Virus record (IMG/VR): IMGVR_UViG_3300047300_000479
Span: 1-23,634 of that record
Length of the DNA stretch: 23,634 bases
Strand: one strand, 5' to 3'
DNA from: a virus
Each line of letters starts with the position of its first letter. Within the stretch, counting starts at the first letter, position 1. Below, piece after piece: positions 14,657-21,614 of this stretch. A program made the translations under genes and the position numbers. The notes under the pieces were generated by a model that was given only the letters and a program-made list of their open reading frames with translations, was not told where the DNA came from and ran no database searches.

Positions 14657-15656
14657 ACGATTCACTCCGAATGGGCAGAATGTTCTCTCCCACAGAGAAC
14701 ATCGGCTTGCCAGCGAGTGCTTCGAGCACACGCCTCTGGTCAAGCGTGATACCCAGATAGCGTTCGGTTGTAACAGCGTTGCTGTGCCCTAGCAGAGTCT
14801 GCACCTGCCGAAGCGAGCCATCGTAGCCACTGCTCACTAGGTGGTCAAAGTAGGCTCGTGCACCAGACCGTCTCAAAGTGTGCTCTCCTTGACCCTTCTC
14901 GACCGTGTAGCCGGCACGCCTAAGCACCCTCTGAACGATGAGGTGTGGCTTGTGCACGGGTCGGTCGAGGTTCAGTGTGCCAGAGCCAGCGACCCACAGA
15001 CGTGTCACTGGGTCGGTGTGCAAGTCCTTGTTCCGTGCACAGATGAAGTGATGATGGCCTTGCAGCTCATGGCGTTCGGACAGGTAGGTGAGCCATCGTC
15101 TGACCTCTACCCCGAGTTCTGCCGAGACTGGCATCACCTGTGTGGTCTGGGTCTTGCGTCGCCATAGTTGGATGATGTTCTCGCTGAGTTTCACGTCCGC
15201 TATTCGCAGGTCTTGCTGTTCGGATGCACGCAGGAACAAATAGAGTCCCGTGGCTATCACGATGCGTTCTTGCGGATGTTGACAGGCGTTGAAAAGGCGA
15301 GGCCATTCAGCGTGAGGAATACGCAGGTGGTGCTTCTCTGGGACGGTTCTCTGTCTCCAGCCCGTCATCGGGTCGAGCATCGGGTTCATGAACTTGTTGG
15401 AGCGACACCAGCCGAAGAACGCCTTGTATTGCCCGATGCGGTTGTTCCGTGTGCCAGGTGCCCACGAGTGGGTGTTGAACAGCCTGTCGACGTGCTGGCT
15501 GGTGATGCTGTCGAGCATCAGGTCACCGATGGTGCGTTGCATGATGCGAAGCGACACCTGCTGACCTGTGATGGTCTTCGGTGCGAGGCCTCGAGCCGTG
15601 CAGTGTGCCTCGTAGCGTGCGGATGCTTCAGAGAGCCTGAGTCTCCTGCTTGCCAT
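14649..15656 (-). CDS. int: Tyrosine integrase
   Basis: I choose ATG 15656 (335 aa), with AGGGAG just upstream; a TTG at 15677 would add 7 residues. Catalytic residues of tyrosine recombinases are visible: R143 in LFLRASEQQDL, K168, H259-x-x-R262 in HTLRRSGAR, H291 in LLGHSNAVTTERYLG, and Y300. N-terminal residues 1-95 (core-binding SAM-like domain) include ARYEAHCTARGLAPKTITG. The enzyme would integrate the genome by attP x attB recombination, so the phage is temperate. No separate arm-binding domain is obvious before residue 10. It is transcribed leftward, divergent from the HTH gene. Confidence 0.93.
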   Translation of the reverse strand: MASRRLRLSEASARYEAHCTARGLAPKTITGQQVSLRIMQRTIGDLMLDSITSQHVDRLFNTHSWAPGTRNNRIGQYKAFFGWCRSNKFMNPMLDPMTGWRQRTVPEKHHLRIPHAEWPRLFNACQHPQERIVIATGLYLFLRASEQQDLRIADVKLSENIIQLWRRKTQTTQVMPVSAELGVEVRRWLTYLSERHELQGHHHFICARNKDLHTDPVTRLWVAGSGTLNLDRPVHKPHLIVQRVLRRAGYTVEKGQGEHTLRRSGARAYFDHLVSSGYDGSLRQVQTLLGHSNAVTTERYLGITLDQRRVLEALAGKPMFSVGENILPIRSESYG

Positions 15657-15692
15657 GGTCTCCCTCGGTCTCGGCAATGCAGGATGACACTA

Positions 15693-15815
15693 GCAGGTCT
15701 GAGAGTCAGGTTGCGTTCTCTAGATGAACTCAGCCATCGGCTCTGACCTGCACGTTTGCCACCCTGCTTCCCTGTTTATGACGTGCCCCCATTGCAACAT
15801 GACCATAGCAACCTG
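15693..15815. repeat. CAGGT-type repeats, candidate integrase arm sites or operators
   Basis: Four CAGGT cores lie within 122 bp: forward at 15694-15698 and 15707-15711, inverted (ACCTG) at 15746-15750 and 15811-15815. Two form longer inverted pairs: GCAGGTCTGAG (15693-15703) with CTCTGACCTGC (15741-15751), 10 of 11 matching, and CAGGTTGC (15707-15714) with GCAACCTG (15809-15816), perfect over 8. They lie between int and the HTH gene, where attP arm sites or repressor operators are expected. No tRNA-like core was recognised. Confidence 0.45.
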
Positions 15816-15822
15816 TCACGAG

Positions 15823-15852
15823 TTGACTCCTTGGAGTGACGACTGCTACGTT
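15823..15852 (+). promoter_or_regulatory. Predicted promoter for HTH gene
   Basis: TTGACT (15823-15828) and TACGTT (15847-15852) are separated by 18 bp, close to sigma-70 consensus. GTCAC/GTGAC pentamers sit at 15815-15819, 15836-15840 and 15857-15861, each 21 bp apart, which could be an operator on this promoter. The likely start site is near 15859, leaving about 25 nt of leader before ATG 15884. Confidence 0.6.
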
Positions 15853-15883
15853 CACCGTCACAGCCTAAGGGAGAGGCAAGGGG

Positions 15884-16249
15884 ATGGCTGCACCGAGGCT
15901 TCTGCCCCCAGTCAGCGAGTTGGAGCAGCTCGTGAGGCAGGGCTACACGCACCAGCAGATAGTTGACCACGTGTTGCAGACCACGGGTGTCGTGGTGTCT
16001 CGCTCGTCTGTATCGGCGGCCTTGTCACGGGCAGGGCTGTCCAAGGAGGCGATGCGTTACAAGGACGAGTTGCCGTGGCGTGTGAAGGGTGAGCATCTGA
16101 CCCACTATCCAGCACGGATGCTCAGGCTGTTGGGTCGTCGTCGAGCCAGCATCGACCTGACGATGGATGAGCAGGAACGGTTGGACGCTTGGCTTGAGGC
16201 TCTGGAGGAGAAGCTGACGGCTTCCTCTACGTGGAGGCTGACGAGGTGA
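15884..16249 (+). CDS. Helix-turn-helix DNA-binding protein
   Basis: The 121-aa protein begins MAAPRLLPPVSELEQLVRQGYTHQQIVDHVLQTTGVVVSRSSVSAALSRAGL, a winged or simple HTH in residues 10-53. The second helix is followed by SRSSVSAALSRAG as recognition helix. Then LPWRVKGEHLTHYPARMLRLLGRRR, then LTMDEQERLDAWLEALEEKL, match a family widespread in actinophages. I expect a transcriptional regulator and a candidate for the immunity function, because it diverges from int and has its own promoter, but the CI-type fold is not shown. The upstream Shine-Dalgarno is GGGAG at about 15869-15873. Confidence 0.75.
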   Translation: MAAPRLLPPVSELEQLVRQGYTHQQIVDHVLQTTGVVVSRSSVSAALSRAGLSKEAMRYKDELPWRVKGEHLTHYPARMLRLLGRRRASIDLTMDEQERLDAWLEALEEKLTASSTWRLTR

Positions 16250-16317
16250 ACGACGGAGACAACGGTGTGCCGATTCGTCGGCGACTGATTGAGGTCGAGG
16301 AGTTGGAGGGGCTTTGA
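16246..16317 (+). CDS. 23-aa coupled mini-ORF
   Basis: A GTG at 16246 overlaps the HTH stop as GTGA and reads MNDGDNGVPIRRRLIEVEEL, ending GL at TGA 16315-16317. That stop in turn overlaps the TTG start of the next gene (TTGA). The chain suggests translational coupling, but the peptide has no domain I recognise, and it could be noise. Kept at low confidence because overlaps on both sides are tight. Confidence 0.3.
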   Translation: MNDGDNGVPIRRRLIEVEELEGL

Positions 16318-16658
16318 TAACTGTTGAGGGTCTCGCTGGTGTCGAGTGGGCTGACCTATGGCCTCGGCACTTCCAGCAGGGAGACTCTGAGGCGTGGGTG
16401 GGTGGCACTCTGATGATTGCCTTGACCCGTCCGTTCACGGTCGACGAAGACCAGGTGTTCAGGTGGTTGAACGAGCAGGACGGATGCCTTCTCTATGGTG
16501 TGCACCACCTCCGTGACGGCAGGGACATCTTGCTGTTTGAGAGGTCGTTCACGAGCCAGAGCAAGGAGGATGCGATTCTGGAGCATCGTCTGCACCTTCG
16601 TATGCTCGCTCACCGTGTCGGACTCGATGCGTTCCCTTTGCAGTCGAACGCAACATGA
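16314..16658 (+). CDS. Hypothetical 114-aa protein
   Basis: TTG 16314 starts MITVEGLAGVEWADLWPRHFQQGDSEAWVGG, then a beta-like LMIALTRPFTVDEDQVFRWLNEQDGCLLYGVHHLRDGRDILLFERSF and a helical end. I do not recognise the family. Acidic and aromatic residues and no cysteines or transmembrane helices suggest a soluble protein. It is in the same rightward unit as the HTH gene. The TTG start is supported by the overlap with the mini-ORF, but no internal start is clearly better. Confidence 0.65.
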   Translation: MITVEGLAGVEWADLWPRHFQQGDSEAWVGGTLMIALTRPFTVDEDQVFRWLNEQDGCLLYGVHHLRDGRDILLFERSFTSQSKEDAILEHRLHLRMLAHRVGLDAFPLQSNAT

Positions 16659-16698
16659 CACAAGCGACACGCTGACCTGTTTGCCCAAGTGTGGTGTC

Positions 16699-16727
16699 TT
16701 GAAGCGTTACTAGGCTTGTTGTAGGCA
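16699..16727 (+). promoter_or_regulatory. Possible promoter before 87-aa gene
   Basis: TTGAAG (16699-16704) and TAGGCA (16722-16727) are 17 bp apart within a gap of about 100 bp. The -10 box is weak because it does not end in T. GGAAAGGG near 16744-16751 serves as ribosome site for ATG 16757. Confidence 0.3.
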
Positions 16728-16756
16728 ACGAAAAGTGTTGTCTGGAAAGGGAAGCA

Positions 16757-17020
16757 ATGAGCCTATTGGATGCGTTGCTCGATGATTCGTCTGAGAGCAC
16801 AGTCAAGGCACCATGTCGGGTGACGGTCATTGCTGAGGGACTAGAAGACCCCTATCTGGGGGCGTTCCTTCGGCTAATGAACTTGACCTATGACGATGGT
16901 GGAGTGGCTCCTGCCGTTGCGTCAGCGAGAGCTGCACGGGCAGGGCTACGCATTGGAGAGTCAACGATTAGCAGACACCGCAGGGGTCTGTGTGGATGCG
17001 AGAGGCAGGTGACTGCATGA
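16757..17020 (+). CDS. Putative DNA-binding protein (87 aa)
   Basis: The protein starts MSLLDALLDDSSESTVKAPCRVTV and ends in GLRIGESTISRHRRGLCGCERQ. This C-terminal IGxSTISRHRRGxCxC pattern, preceded by an Ala/Arg-rich helix (VASARAARAG), resembles a small HTH-like family repeatedly found in actinophages. The terminal Cys pair might bind metal. The stop forms an ATGA overlap with the metallophosphoesterase gene, so the two are probably coupled. Its target is unknown. Confidence 0.65.
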   Translation: MSLLDALLDDSSESTVKAPCRVTVIAEGLEDPYLGAFLRLMNLTYDDGGVAPAVASARAARAGLRIGESTISRHRRGLCGCERQVTA

Positions 17021-18291
17021 ATGATTCAAGTCCAAGGCTAGAGGCCTTGCTGACGGTTGGCACTGATGGTGCTTCCGTGGAGGTGCAACGCAAACGGCAG
17101 AAGCATCCAGCCGGCTGGGTGCCAGGTGTCACTCTTGGCTCGGAGTTCGGGACGCTGGTCACCGAGCCACTCGCTGAAGCCCCAAGCGACTGGGACAAGA
17201 TTCTTCGAGAACTACTCCCTGAAGGCATCGACCCGACTGAGTTCGCCATCGACGGCACGAGCGTCGAGGTTCGTGCATGGGACGGCAACATTGGTAACGG
17301 CGAACTGAAACGCTTCTACTACTTCAAGGCACGCATCAAGCGGAGACGTGCAGACATCGCTGGTCGTGACCTTGAGGACATTGTGAAGGCCGCCAAGTCA
17401 GCGAAGCCAAAACCAGTCCGACAGCAAGACAATGAACGCACCTACTTCATTCAGATTACCGACCTGCAAGCAGGGCAAGCAGACGGTGATGGTGTTGAAG
17501 GCATGGTTGCTAGAGCGTTGCAGCTGGGACAGTTGGCTCAAGCGGACATCGAACGTCTGAGGAAGGCTGGCACTCCAGCAACCTCCATCTTCATTCCGAT
17601 TACGGGTGACCTTGTTGAAGGCATCTCGGGCTGGTATGAGATGCAGACGTTCAGCGTGGCTCTTGACCGTCGTGACCAAGTGAAACTGGTTCGCCGTGTG
17701 CTGACCGAGATTCTGATTCATGTCTCGTCGCTAGGTCTGCCAGTCCATGTCGCTGTCGTGCCAGGTAACCATGGTGAGAACCGTCAGAACGGCAAGGCCT
17801 ACACGACACTTGGAGACAACGACGACGTTGCCGTGGTGGAGCAGATTGCGGAAGCGTTCGCTCTGTCCGACAAGTTTGAGCACGTCACCTTCTCGTTCCC
17901 TGCCAAAGACCGTCTATCACTGACCGTGGAGGTTCAGGGTTGGATTGTCGGTCTGACGCATGGACACATTGCACGCTCTACAGGCTCGCCAGCACAGAAG
18001 TTGACGAACTGGTTCAAGAACATGAGTGCTACCCGTGACCCTATCGGTGACGCAGACATTCTGTTCGTGGGTCACTATCACCACTTCATTGCTCAAAGCC
18101 TTATCGGTGACACCTATCTCGTGATGGGTGGAGCCTTGTGTGACGCATCAGCATGGTTCAGCCAGACGGCTGGTCTCGTGTCTGACCCTCTCGTGGTGAA
18201 GGGAACCATCACCGCAACCCAACCCCTTGAAACACTCATTCCTCACCGTTGGCCTAGAACCAAGGTTGAGGCTCGCACTATAGGAGAGTAA
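17017..18291 (+). CDS. Metallophosphoesterase (Mre11/SbcD-like)
   Basis: ATG 17017 gives 424 aa; the frame extends upstream to 16990 only over the previous gene. The calcineurin-like motifs appear in order: D149-L-Q151 (Q instead of the usual H), G197-D198, G250-N251-H252-G-E, H315-G-H317 and G352-H353-Y-H355-H356. The N-terminal 140 residues are a basic, mixed domain of unknown role that may bind DNA. Family members cut DNA ends, or phosphodiesters in general, with Mn/Mg. In a phage it may process double-strand ends or defend against nucleases. The 16757 gene is coupled upstream, and the sigma-like gene follows immediately. Confidence 0.85.
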   Translation: MNDSSPRLEALLTVGTDGASVEVQRKRQKHPAGWVPGVTLGSEFGTLVTEPLAEAPSDWDKILRELLPEGIDPTEFAIDGTSVEVRAWDGNIGNGELKRFYYFKARIKRRRADIAGRDLEDIVKAAKSAKPKPVRQQDNERTYFIQITDLQAGQADGDGVEGMVARALQLGQLAQADIERLRKAGTPATSIFIPITGDLVEGISGWYEMQTFSVALDRRDQVKLVRRVLTEILIHVSSLGLPVHVAVVPGNHGENRQNGKAYTTLGDNDDVAVVEQIAEAFALSDKFEHVTFSFPAKDRLSLTVEVQGWIVGLTHGHIARSTGSPAQKLTNWFKNMSATRDPIGDADILFVGHYHHFIAQSLIGDTYLVMGGALCDASAWFSQTAGLVSDPLVVKGTITATQPLETLIPHRWPRTKVEARTIGE

Positions 18292-18873
18292 GTGAACATC
18301 CATCTCGAACCGTCCGAACTCAAGACTGCGGAGAGGGTCGCTTCTCGTATCGGCTCCAAGTGGTCTGCGGTCGAGGTGGACGACCTGACCTCTCATCTCT
18401 ACCTCTGGCTGGTTCAGAACGTCGCAGCTGTGACTCGTTGGCGTTCTGAGCCGGCTGGGGAGGGCAAGTTGTATGTCTCCCTTCGTCGGGAGGCCGCTAA
18501 GTATTGTGCCCGTGAACAGGCTGCACGAGTGGGTCAGCCTATCTCCAGGGTGGACTTCTACACGACGGAACGTGTGAAGCGTGCCTTGCCTTACATCTTT
18601 GAGGAGACCCCTGAGACGCTGGTGACGGAGAATCCTGTGACTGGTGAGCCACAGTTCATCCCGAACGAGCATGGGGTTGCTCAGTCCATCCTTGCTGACC
18701 TTCGTGGGTCGTTCTACGGCCTCAACCGTGAGGTTCAGAAGGTGTTGGCTTGGCGGTTCCGTGACGGGCTGTCGTTTGAGGAGATTGGCGAGCTGCAGAA
18801 CATCACGAAGGACGGGGCGAAGAAGCAGGTTGACCGTGCTGTTCAGCGTCTCGTCGATTCATTGGAAGGTTGA
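18292..18873 (+). CDS. Sigma factor-like protein
   Basis: GTG 18292 (ribosome site AGGAG at 18282-18286) starts a 193-aa protein directly after the phosphoesterase stop. Residues 158-192 read LSFEEIGELQNITKDGAKKQVDRAVQRLVDSL, matching sigma region 4 (SFEEIA..LG.T..AVK...RA...L). The N-terminal half (VEVDDLTSHLYLWLVQ...LYVSLRREAAKYCAR) resembles a degenerate region 2. ECF-type sigma factors direct RNA polymerase to phage late promoters, which could include the late operon whose start lies outside this window. A role in switching transcription is inferred. Confidence 0.75.
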   Translation: MNIHLEPSELKTAERVASRIGSKWSAVEVDDLTSHLYLWLVQNVAAVTRWRSEPAGEGKLYVSLRREAAKYCAREQAARVGQPISRVDFYTTERVKRALPYIFEETPETLVTENPVTGEPQFIPNEHGVAQSILADLRGSFYGLNREVQKVLAWRFRDGLSFEEIGELQNITKDGAKKQVDRAVQRLVDSLEG

Positions 18874-18877
18874 AGTT

Positions 18878-19150
18878 ATGAGCGAGAATCTGGCTCAAGC
18901 GTTGCGTCTGTTGCGTGACGAATCACTTGTGTGGTCGGCAGACTTCGAAGCCGTCAGACAGCCTCTGGCGGACTTACTGACGCTGTTGGAGCAAACACCC
19001 AGCCATCAGTTTGACGAGGCTGTGTCAGCCATTGTGGAGCGTCTGGAGACCCCTTCAGCGACCGTCTCCGACCCGATGGAGTCTTGGCTGGTTGCCGTGA
19101 AGGGCAAGAACGCAGCTGAGGCTCTCAAAAACCTCTTCTCCTCGCTGTAG
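18878..19150 (+). CDS. Hypothetical helical protein (90 aa)
   Basis: ATG 18878 begins MSENLAQALRLLRDESLVWSADFEAVRQPLADLLTLLEQTPSH, an acidic helical protein ending AAEALKNLFSSL. The frame runs further upstream to 18644 but only in the shadow of the sigma gene. Not recognised; the leucine heptads suggest a coiled interaction helix. Its last 26 nt overlap the 3' end of the leftward whiB gene. It shares a rightward unit with the sigma-like gene (4 nt gap), so partner or anti-sigma roles are possible but unsupported. Confidence 0.6.
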   Translation: MSENLAQALRLLRDESLVWSADFEAVRQPLADLLTLLEQTPSHQFDEAVSAIVERLETPSATVSDPMESWLVAVKGKNAAEALKNLFSSL

Positions 19151-19496
19151 GACTGCTCACTGGGGTAAAGCGTTTACGCCCGACCATCAGGGCACGCTCG
19201 CCAGCAGTGGTGCCTCCCCAGATGTTCCACACTTCATGCTCTAGTGCGTATTCGAGGCATTGCTGGATGAGTGGGCAGGACTGGCAGAGGGACTTGGCGT
19301 TGCGGACTGCCTCCCAGTAGTCGGGCTCTCCGTAGTCAATGTCATAAGCGTCGGGATAGTTCGTGCACGGCACAGGCTCGGGGAGTTCATCGGCCGCACG
19401 GTAGAGAGCCTTCAACTCGGGGTGTATCTCGAAGGTTGCAAAGAACTCGGTTGGGTTGCTTTGTTCTACAACTCTGTCTTCTTCGTTGTCTGTCAT
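19125..19496 (-). CDS. WhiB-family Fe-S regulator
   Basis: The leftward ORF starts ATG at 19494-19496 and gives 123 aa. The four WhiB cysteines are C44, C71, C74 and C80 (C-x2-C-x5-C at 71-80), followed by W93 in NIWGGTTAGER (residues 91-101), the conserved G(V/I)W-G-G motif, and a basic tail SPTARRRGF. WhiB proteins bind a 4Fe-4S cluster and the sigma-A region 4 to tune host and phage transcription. It occurs only in actinobacteria and their phages, the best taxonomic marker here. A sigma-like gene lies close by. It overlaps the 18878 gene by 26 nt, tail to tail. Confidence 0.92.
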   Translation of the reverse strand: MTDNEEDRVVEQSNPTEFFATFEIHPELKALYRAADELPEPVPCTNYPDAYDIDYGEPDYWEAVRNAKSLCQSCPLIQQCLEYALEHEVWNIWGGTTAGERALMVGRKRFTPVSSPTARRRGF

Positions 19497-19563
19497 TCCG
19501 TGCCGTTCAATGTCCGTGGTTCTAACTAATCTGGAATCACTCTAAAACATAAACCTGACGAAA

Positions 19564-19598
19564 CACGAAAACCCGAACCAGCCGGCTCGGGTCTCGTG
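19564..19598 (+). promoter_or_regulatory. Hairpin in whiB-exonuclease intergenic region
   Basis: Between divergent whiB and the exonuclease gene, CACGA (19564-19568) and ACCCGA (19571-19576) pair with TCGGGT (19587-19592) and TCGTG (19594-19598), an 11-bp stem broken by small internal loops. It would lie in the 5' leader of the exonuclease message. The preceding AT-rich stretch (about 19520-19560) is the probable divergent promoter region. Only weak -10-like boxes such as TAAAAC are seen. Confidence 0.5.
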
Positions 19599-19625
19599 GG
19601 CCATCAGGAGAAGGGAAGAAACCCA

Positions 19626-20528
19626 ATGACTAAGACAAGTGTATCTGCTGTTCTGGACAGCATCGGCTCTGCACGCTATGAGGGAACGTTCGAGAACGGT
19701 TCTCCTGAATGGCACGCACAGAGGGCTAAGGGTATTGGCGGTTCGGATGTTGGCACGATTGTGGGTTGTAACCCGTGGCAGTCTGCCTACACTCTTGCAG
19801 CTGTTCGCCTCGGCAAGATTGACTCCAATGTTCCTGCTTCGGAAGCGATGGAGTGGGGCACCAGGTTGGAGCCTGTCGTGCTGGACAAGTTTGAAGAGTC
19901 GCACCCTGAACTTGAGGTGTTCCGTGAGGTTGGCTCGTGGAGGCACGAAGAGCGTGAGTGGCAACTGGCGAACCCTGATGGGCTGTTCCGTGACTCAGCC
20001 GGCAACTGGGGTGTGATTGAGGTCAAGACCGCACGCTATGAGGATGACTGGAAGGACGGGGTGCCTGTCTACTACCGCACTCAGGTGCAGTGGTATCTCC
20101 AGACGTTCGGCTTTGGGCGTGCCATCGTCGTGGCCTTGTTCTCAGGCTCCAAGTATCGAGAGTTTGAGGTGCTCGCTGACAAGTTCGAGCAGGACACGAA
20201 CCTTGCAGCTGTAGTCGAGTGGAAGAATGTTGTGGACGCTGGTGAACTACCTGAGTTCTCTGCACCGTTCATCTCGACCCTGACGACCACTCGTGAGATG
20301 CACCCAGAGATTGACTCTGATGCCCAAGTTGAACTCGGTCAACTGGGTATCTACTACTTCCTTGCCGAGCAGGACTTCAAACAGGCTGAGAGCCACTTCA
20401 ACGAGATGAAGGCTCGGGTCACTGAAGAGATGGGGACTGCCAAGCGTGGCCTCGTCAATGGCGACTGGTTACTGACTCGTCAGAGCCGTAACGGTGGCAC
20501 CCCTTACCTAGTTAGCAAGAGAGGATAG
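19626..20528 (+). CDS. YqaJ-like recombination exonuclease
   Basis: I choose ATG 19626 (MTKTSVSAVLDSIGS); a GTG at 19596 would add 10 weak residues. The 300-aa protein has the YqaJ viral recombinase signature: W29 with R33 and GIGGSDVGTIVG (36-47), E77, NPDG (117-120), VIEVKT (131-136) and YYRTQVQWYLQTF near 150-162. D119, E133 and K135 fit the PD-(D/E)xK core. It chews 5' ends of double-stranded DNA for single-strand annealing, like lambda exonuclease. The next gene likely encodes its partner, as in Red-type pairs. Confidence 0.88.
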   Translation: MTKTSVSAVLDSIGSARYEGTFENGSPEWHAQRAKGIGGSDVGTIVGCNPWQSAYTLAAVRLGKIDSNVPASEAMEWGTRLEPVVLDKFEESHPELEVFREVGSWRHEEREWQLANPDGLFRDSAGNWGVIEVKTARYEDDWKDGVPVYYRTQVQWYLQTFGFGRAIVVALFSGSKYREFEVLADKFEQDTNLAAVVEWKNVVDAGELPEFSAPFISTLTTTREMHPEIDSDAQVELGQLGIYYFLAEQDFKQAESHFNEMKARVTEEMGTAKRGLVNGDWLLTRQSRNGGTPYLVSKRG

Positions 20529-20532
20529 CAAC

Positions 20533-21090
20533 ATGGCACAGACATTCAACCTTCAGGACTACGAGACCGTTGAGGAGAGGCTTCGTCGGCTGTATGACCA
20601 GCACCCTGATGCTCGGGTCATCACGAAGAACCTGACGACGCTTCAAGACCGCCAGGTGTCGACGTGGGTGGTTCAGGCTGAGGTGTGGCTCCCGATTACC
20701 GACTTCAAGTTTCTGGCAGAGCAGTCACCTGCGAGTGGCTTCGTCGAGACTCCCAACGACCTGTGGATTCTGAAGGCGACAGGCATGGCCTTCGAGGTGG
20801 ACGGCTCTGGCATGACTCAGCGTGCGAACGCTCTAGAGACCTGTGAGACCTCCGCTATCGGGCGTGCCCTCGCCAACATGAACCTCTCGGGCAACAGGCG
20901 TGCCTCTCGCACCGAGATGGAGAAGGCACAGCGTGGCGTGACTCCGAAGGCTCCCCGTGACTGGGAGAAGGAGATAGCCGGCTTGAAGAACGTCGAGGCT
21001 GCTCGGAAACTCTACAACGAGGCTCGAACCGCATCGGCACCTAATGAGGTGTTGGACGCTATCAAGGCGAAGGTCGCCACCTTTGCATGA
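20533..21090 (+). CDS. Probable single-strand annealing / recombination partner
   Basis: At 185 aa, this begins MAQTFNLQDYETVEERLRRLYDQHPDARVITKNL and contains NALETCETSAIGRALANMNLSGNRRASRTEMEKA in the middle. ETSAIGRALA within a Rossmann-less, mixed fold, adjacent to a YqaJ exonuclease, fits phage annealing proteins of the ERF/Rad52-like class, but the motif is not exclusive and I cannot assign the fold. The C-terminal third is helical (EKEIAGLKNVEAARKLYNEARTA). AGAGAGG precedes ATG 20533, 4 nt after the exonuclease stop. Alternative: a replisome accessory. Confidence 0.5.
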   Translation: MAQTFNLQDYETVEERLRRLYDQHPDARVITKNLTTLQDRQVSTWVVQAEVWLPITDFKFLAEQSPASGFVETPNDLWILKATGMAFEVDGSGMTQRANALETCETSAIGRALANMNLSGNRRASRTEMEKAQRGVTPKAPRDWEKEIAGLKNVEAARKLYNEARTASAPNEVLDAIKAKVATFA

Positions 21091-21271
21091 CCTTCAGCAT
21101 GACAGGCAGATTCTGCTTGCAGCTGTGAACGACCTGCTGTCTCTGTCGGAAACGATGGAGCACAGAACTGACCTGTTGCTAGTTCGTCGAGCCATCGTGA
21201 TTGAGGCCTCCCGTATTGCGAACAGGCTCCTTGAAGTGCAGAAGAAGATAGAGGAACTCGACCTTGATTGA
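21083..21271 (+). CDS. Hypothetical 62-aa helical protein
   Basis: The most economical start is TTG 21083 (MHDLQHDRQILLAAVNDLLSL), overlapping the previous stop by 8 nt. An ATG at 21044 lies deeper in the preceding gene and gives a basic shadow-like N-terminus. The product is entirely helical with Leu, Arg and Glu, ending LEVQKKIEELDLD. Not recognised. The next gene starts 8 nt before its stop, so three small genes here are tightly packed. Confidence 0.5.
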   Translation: MHDLQHDRQILLAAVNDLLSLSETMEHRTDLLLVRRAIVIEASRIANRLLEVQKKIEELDLD

Positions 21272-21614
21272 ATACCCGTTGGACGTAATACGTGAACTGT
21301 CATCCCTTCGACAACAGGCTGAGAAGGGTGTGCAGGTTCTTGCCGAGGCTGAAGCCAAGCAGGTGCAACTGACTCTCGCAGCTGAACGTGAGGAGGCTCT
21401 TGCATTCTTGGAGGCTCAGGGCACTGTCGCTGACCGTCAGGCTGTTGCGAAGTTGGCGAGCATCAGTGCTCGTGAGGCCGCTGAACTCGCCAAGGTTGAG
21501 GTCAACCGTATCAAGACGAAGTTGAAGCAACTGTCTGAGGCTCAAATGGCTGTGCAGACTTCTGGTCGCATGGTTGAGCTGCAATGGAAGACCGCTGGGG
21601 TCGGTGAACGGTAA
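21264..21614 (+). CDS. Coiled-coil protein (116 aa)
   Basis: TTG 21264 starts MIEYPLDVIRELSSLRQQAEKGV, then a long helix EAEAKQVQLTLAAEREEALAFLEAQGTVADRQAVAKLASISAREAAELAKVEVNRIKTKLKQLSEAQMAVQTS. The pattern FLEA-GTVADRQA...A...A..A.V...K..L...L is shared by small proteins common in actinophage replication regions; no function is known to me. Its position beside recombination genes suggests a replication accessory. The last 11 nt overlap the HNH gene. Confidence 0.65.
   Translation: MIEYPLDVIRELSSLRQQAEKGVQVLAEAEAKQVQLTLAAEREEALAFLEAQGTVADRQAVAKLASISAREAAELAKVEVNRIKTKLKQLSEAQMAVQTSGRMVELQWKTAGVGER

Noticed and set aside
15778-15966. Rightward ORF beginning MTCPHCNMTIATCHELTPW, zinc-ribbon-like
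   Set aside because: No ribosome binding site, overlaps the HTH gene by about 80 nt in another frame, and the predicted HTH promoter lies inside it. The cysteines could be chance; left out of the features.
15884-16249. CI-type immunity repressor
   Set aside because: The HTH protein has neither a dimerising protease-like C-domain nor any similarity I can see to CI; I list it only as a DNA-binding candidate.
6051-18465. Shared 16-mer AGCCGGCTGGGGAGGG (tail tube hairpin region and sigma-like gene)
   Set aside because: One copy is non-coding stem, the other codes for EPAGEG. A repeat of this length by chance in 23 kb is plausible, so I give it no function.
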